The notes beneath the pieces are model-generated. The model had not been told where the DNA came from and did no database searches. It saw only the letters and a list, made by a program, of their open reading frames with translations. Positions 31,347 through 34,235 of a stretch of DNA of 34,235 nucleotides are shown here, piece after piece (positions within the stretch are counted from its first letter, which is position 1; every line of letters begins with the position of its first letter). Made by a program: the position numbers and the translations under genes. Source of the DNA: Meridianimarinicoccus zhengii (GTDB taxonomy: Bacteria > Pseudomonadota > Alphaproteobacteria > Rhodobacterales > Rhodobacteraceae); NCBI RefSeq assembly GCF_003254465.1, contig NZ_QDFI01000047.1, positions 1 through 34,235 on the forward strand, given 5' to 3'.

Positions 31347-31843
31347 TCAGCCCCCTCCCGTCCGGGGGGTGGCCGCCTCCGGCGCGCGTCGCCCAGAGCG
31401 CGCGCCAGAGACGGATCTCCCCCGAAAACCTGTCAGCGCTGCTTCCCGGCTGCGATGTCGCCCCTGTCCGTCGCCCTTGTTTCGGGATGCCGAAAATGCC
31501 CGGAACCTGATCAGCGGTCCGTCGGTCGCCGCCGCGGTCGTGCGCCTGGCTGCGGCCACCGACGCCTGTACCAGTGCCTCCACCCTGCGCATGCCGTGCA
31601 GTTTGAGACGCAGGAGGGCGCGCAGCTCCGGTGCAGAAGCTGTCGCCGCGTCTGTGTTGAGGTGCAGCCTGTGCTGGACCGCGAGATCATGGACGGCATC
31701 GGCAGGTCGCACAGACCTGCCGATCTCGAAAAAAACGACGCGGCGTCGGCGAATGCCACGCACTCGTCATCCTTTAGTAACAACTGGGGCGCATCTGCAG
31801 GTTCAGAGAAGATGGTGACTGGCCCAGGCCGCGAATACGACAC
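31347..31843 (-). CDS. Possible gene read through a -1 frameshift
   Basis: The GTG at 31843 opens a frame giving VTIFSEPADAPQLLLKDDEC and VAFADAASFF. At T7 (31735-31729 on the minus strand) the original frame turns Arg/Ser-rich and stops at 31511. A -1 shift there gives a better sequence: EIGRSVRPADAVHDLAVQHR, then ATASAPELRALLRLKLHGMR, then EALVQASVAAARR, ending at 31347 (about 165 residues). An 8-bp stem-loop lies seven bases after the T run. Either the shift is programmed, or this is a pseudogene or sequencing slip at a homopolymer. No family is recognised. Confidence 0.35.
31701..31735 (-). promoter_or_regulatory. T7 slippery run plus downstream stem-loop
   Basis: On the minus strand, seven T (31735-31729), a 7-base spacer and then GGCAGGTC-TGTGC-GACCTGCC (31721-31701), a perfect 8-bp stem with 5-base loop. 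This matches the layout of -1 ribosomal frameshift signals. The function is a hypothesis. Confidence 0.35.
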
Positions 31844-32174
31844 CGTTCCGCAGGGACGTCGGGCGCGTATGGACAGGTTTCAAATCGTCTCGTGCGATCA
31901 TCCCCCTCGAGGGGTCAGGATTACGGCCTCACGTAGGCTGCCTCGCAATATTCCTCCCCTTCTGGGGCGGGATATCGGCCACTTGCTGGCTGCAGTGTGA
32001 TCATTCCCCCTGCGGGATCTCGTGCCATCGTCCACCGATCGGGCATCACCCGATCGCTGGGTCGAAGACTGGGCCGAGGAACATCCGAAACCCGTCGGAG
32101 AAGGCGTTGGCTGTTCAGCCGCCTCGCCTCTCCGAGTGAACGGCCATTTGGCCCAAAATGAAAGACAAGAGCGT
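31844..32174. other. Divergent region with three spaced G/C dyads
   Basis: About 330 bases upstream of the gene at 32175, without a supported gene. It contains a perfect 12-bp palindrome CCCCTCGAGGGG at 31903-31914, CCCCTTCTGGGG at about 31956-31966, and a looser CCCCCTGCGGG at about 32006-32015, at intervals close to 51 bases. Confidence 0.45.
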
Positions 32175-32597
32175 ATGCCCCTGAAGATCCAAATTTTCTC
32201 GAATACTGAAGAACCCCAATTCGCCACCCGCGCGGCATTCCATGAAGAATATGCCGACATTGCCATCGCAGGGGTCGCCAGCCCGACCGACCGCGATGCC
32301 GTTCTTGTCGAACTCGACCTGGAAGATGGTCAGGCCGTGTTCCTGACGACGCATGGGTACTGGCGCGACGAGCCCCATGAGGGCGAGACCGAGGTCGAGA
32401 AGCTCCATGTGCACAGAGTCGAGTTTTACGGTTGGACGGACGAGCCGCTCGCCGAGCTCGCTGACTTGGCTAGCTTTGCGGCACACTCTTCAGAGCATGG
32501 CTACGACCCTGCGGCTCACCCGGACTATCTCGTGGAGGCATACAAGGCCGCGTGCGACGCATGGCACAACGATCCGTCGCCCGATGAGGATGAATAG
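32175..32597 (+). CDS. Hypothetical acidic protein
   Basis: A 140-residue, very acidic protein: MPLKIQIFSNTEEPQFATRA, DAVLVELDLEDGQAVFLTTH, HRVEFYGWTDEPLAELADLA and a closing NDPSPDEDE. It looks like a small alpha/beta domain followed by an acidic tail. I recognise no family. The ATG at 32175 was chosen because protein-like sequence begins there; the ribosome-binding site is weak. Highly acidic small proteins on mobile elements sometimes mimic DNA, but nothing here proves that. Confidence 0.6.
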   Translation: MPLKIQIFSNTEEPQFATRAAFHEEYADIAIAGVASPTDRDAVLVELDLEDGQAVFLTTHGYWRDEPHEGETEVEKLHVHRVEFYGWTDEPLAELADLASFAAHSSEHGYDPAAHPDYLVEAYKAACDAWHNDPSPDEDE

Positions 32598-32955
32598 AAG
32601 TGCGGCCGGTCGCGCTGCTGCCCCTGTCGACGGATGTTTTGCAGCGGTGTCAATCTCCGGTCAGCCGCTCGCGTTCTTGCCTATCGGTTGGTCGTTGGAT
32701 GCTCCCCCGTCACGGGCCGGAGCCTGCGCGACGCGGAGGAGACACTGCGCTTCGAAACTTGGCGCACAACGCATGGGTGTACCGGGACAGAGCCGGTGCA
32801 CCGAACAGGCCGAAAAATTCGACCAATAGATGCACAGCGATCTGCGCGTTTATATTTCAGACACACTTGGCGCTCAGGAGAGGGCCGCACCAGTTCGGTA
32901 GGCGAATCCTGTTTGCAAAGGGTTTGTCAAACCGACTTTGACAAAGAGGCAGACA
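32598..32955. other. Gap and promoter region before the KfrA-like gene
   Basis: About 360 bases without a supported gene. The right end holds the inverted repeat at 32923-32945 and an AT-rich patch (GTTTATATTTCAG near 32850) that may carry the promoter. Confidence 0.45.
32923..32945 (+). promoter_or_regulatory. Perfect 9-bp inverted repeat, candidate autoregulatory operator
   Basis: TTTGTCAAA (32923-32931), spacer CCGAC, TTTGACAAA (32937-32945). It ends ten bases before the KfrA-like start at 32956. KfrA of plasmid RK2 represses its own promoter by binding an inverted repeat, so the same is likely here. Confidence 0.65.
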
Positions 32956-33621
32956 ATGACAAAGACGACTGGCCGACCGGCCAACTACGGGTACAACGAC
33001 CTCGCGCGCGCTCTCGCGAAGGCCGAAGCGGATTTCGGATCGCCATCGGCAGCGCAAGTGAAAACAATACTTTGCGAGCAGCTCGGCATACCCAAGACGC
33101 TTAATGCGGCATCGTTCCAAGCCGCGTTGGCACAGTTTCATGAGGACAGGGAAGCCGCACGGCAGAAAGCAGTCGTCGCGGCGCTTCCTGAAAGGGTCCG
33201 GACCCGCGCTGTGGCGCAGATCCGCGGGCCGCTGGAGCACGCGCTCCTCGTCGTGCTCGGGGAGAGCTACGACACGGTACAGGCCGACGCGGCGCGGCGT
33301 GTCGCGGAGGCGGAGCAATTGACACGCGACGTGACATTCAAACTCCGCCATCTCGAAGCAGTGAGCGCCGAGAGGGATGGCACCATCGAAGCATTCGAAA
33401 CCGAGTGTGACGCGAAACGGGCACGGATCGCGGAACTCGAAAGCGAAGTGACGAACCTGAGGCAGCAATTGGCGGAGCAGTCTTGTGCGGTGCAGACTGA
33501 AAACCGCGTTCTTGATGTCGTGGCCCAAATTTTGACCGGGGCGACAGCCGCCGGCGAGCAAAAGACACAGGTTACCCAAATGCTCCAAGAATTGCAGGAT
33601 CGGCCCTCCGACGCGGCGTGA
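32956..33621 (+). CDS. KfrA-like DNA-binding protein with long coiled coil
   Basis: A 221-residue protein. The N-terminal part (GRPANYGYNDLARALAKAEA, then GSPSAAQVKTILCEQLGIPK) resembles the DNA-binding domain of KfrA-type plasmid proteins. Residues about 115-185 are a heptad-rich coiled coil (AEAEQLTRDVTFKLRHLEAV, then ARIAELESEVTNLRQQLAEQ). Such proteins bind their own promoter and help plasmid maintenance or segregation. The ATG at 32956 has AGAGG six bases upstream; a TTG at 32938 lies within the operator and is less likely. It is monocistronic, ending before a convergent terminator. The assignment to KfrA is by layout, not by strong identity. Confidence 0.65.
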   Translation: MTKTTGRPANYGYNDLARALAKAEADFGSPSAAQVKTILCEQLGIPKTLNAASFQAALAQFHEDREAARQKAVVAALPERVRTRAVAQIRGPLEHALLVVLGESYDTVQADAARRVAEAEQLTRDVTFKLRHLEAVSAERDGTIEAFETECDAKRARIAELESEVTNLRQQLAEQSCAVQTENRVLDVVAQILTGATAAGEQKTQVTQMLQELQDRPSDAA

Positions 33622-33788
33622 CGCGGATGCCTGAGAACAGAGTGCATTGGGGCCGGGGGCTTTGACCAACATTGCAGTGCTATTGCCGAAGGCGGGCGAC
33701 CTGCGCCGCCACGGTGATTTGCGGTGCAATCAACGATGGCCGATATCGCTATGCTGTCTGTCCTCCCAACAAGCCCAACGTGAAACAA

Positions 33789-33811
33789 GGCCCGGGAACT
33801 TGACCCGGGCC
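33789..33811 (-). terminator. Rho-independent terminator of the right-edge gene
   Basis: GGCCCGGG (33789-33796) and CCCGGGCC (33804-33811) form an 8-bp stem with a 7-base loop, 14 bases after the minus-strand stop at 33825. On that strand it is followed by TTGTTTC. It may also serve the convergent gene ending at 33621. Confidence 0.7.
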
Positions 33812-33824
33812 TCCTTGGCCCAGT

Positions 33825-34235
33825 TCACGCGGCCATCGCGCGGTCGAGCGTCGCAAGGATGTCTTCCAGGCGCGCGCCCGACCAGCACACCCACATGTTG
33901 AAGCTCGAAGGGATAGGTTTGCCGGCTGGGCCATCGAGAGGGATCGAGCGCACGCGCTTGAGCAGACGCCGCAGCGTTGGCCGCACGCCTTTCAGCAGGC
34001 TTTCGACATCCCCAGGGGCTGCGTCGGCGTCGAGATGCAGCCGATAAAGCGCCTCGATATCGCCGATGGCACCCTCGTGACCTGTCATGTCGAGCAGGTC
34101 CTCGAGGTCGCCGATCTCGGCGTCGAACCATGCGCCGAGGCGGTCGAGCGCAACGTCGAGGCAGGATGCGCCATCTTGTCTTATCAAGAAGCCCGGCTTC
34201 CAGTTGATTGGAAGCCACTGCCCGCCACGCCATTT
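33825..34235 (-). CDS. Hypothetical protein, C-terminal 136 residues (cut by window edge)
   Basis: The frame runs in from the right edge without a start: KWRGGQWLPINWKPGFLIRQ, then LDVALDRLGAWFDAEIGDLE, then ALYRLHLDADAAPGDVESLL, ending WSGARLEDILATLDRAMAA. Protein-like sequence continues past the TTG at 34187, so the true start lies outside the window. The visible part is acidic and helical, with aromatic residues at its N-terminal side. I recognise no family. A terminator follows its stop. Confidence 0.6.
   Translation of the reverse strand, partial: KWRGGQWLPINWKPGFLIRQDGASCLDVALDRLGAWFDAEIGDLEDLLDMTGHEGAIGDIEALYRLHLDADAAPGDVESLLKGVRPTLRRLLKRVRSIPLDGPAGKPIPSSFNMWVCWSGARLEDILATLDRAMAA

Overview
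The window is GC-rich DNA with strong codon bias, the usual look of an alphaproteobacterium. The IS66- and IS5-type insertion sequences, the large-operon style of catabolic genes and the accessory gene content fit a Rhodobacterales (Roseobacter/Paracoccus-like) replicon. This is inference from gene content; there is no rRNA, tRNA or CRISPR array in the window.

Region 1 (1-10892) is a catabolic and transport locus. An IS5-type element ends at 158. It is followed by a GntR/FCD regulator (+), then by five minus-strand genes joined by 4-base start/stop overlaps. In order of transcription these are a small [2Fe-2S] subunit, an FAD/NAD oxidoreductase with a C-terminal [2Fe-2S] domain, a DAO-type FAD oxidase, a DapA-like lyase/deaminase and a ureidoglycine-aminohydrolase-like cupin. 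Divergently on the plus strand lies a polar amino-acid-type ABC transporter (binding protein, two permeases, ATPase) that continues into a DUF6282-like hydrolase and a phosphotriesterase-family hydrolase. The same 9-mer with a GTATAC core occurs upstream of the regulator and in the divergent promoter, so one regulator probably controls the whole unit. The oxidase trio plus DapA-like enzyme resembles bacterial trans-4-hydroxyproline catabolism, but the added cupin and two hydrolases make a combination I cannot assign to a known pathway.

Region 2 (10893-12701) is decay: an IS66 tnpA, a broken tnpB, an ornithine-cyclodeaminase pseudogene with several frameshifts, and an unidentified coding remnant.

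Region 3 (12702-20186) carries a 1149-residue protein with an N-terminal phospholipase-D nuclease motif and a superfamily 2 helicase, an architecture like the SauUSI type IV restriction enzyme and probably a stand-alone defence gene. It is followed by a small two-gene operon of unknown function. A complete IS66 element (17724-20178) with a perfect 8-bp target duplication is inserted upstream of that operon; its tnpB has lost one base.

Region 4 (20187-34235) is a plasmid- or island-like accessory block. It holds a CcdAB toxin-antitoxin pair; a possible initiator-like protein coupled to a CopG/BrnA-type protein; two adjacent large tyrosine recombinases with an AlpA-like DNA-binding protein and 20-bp-period repeats; a KfrA-like protein behind a perfect 9-bp inverted repeat; and several unknown genes. 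Two of the unknown pairs look like copies of one two-gene module (a PemK-like protein followed by a helical partner), with a third solo PemK-like gene. A T7 slippery run followed by a stem-loop in the gene at 31347-31843 may be a frameshift signal. The last gene runs off the right edge.
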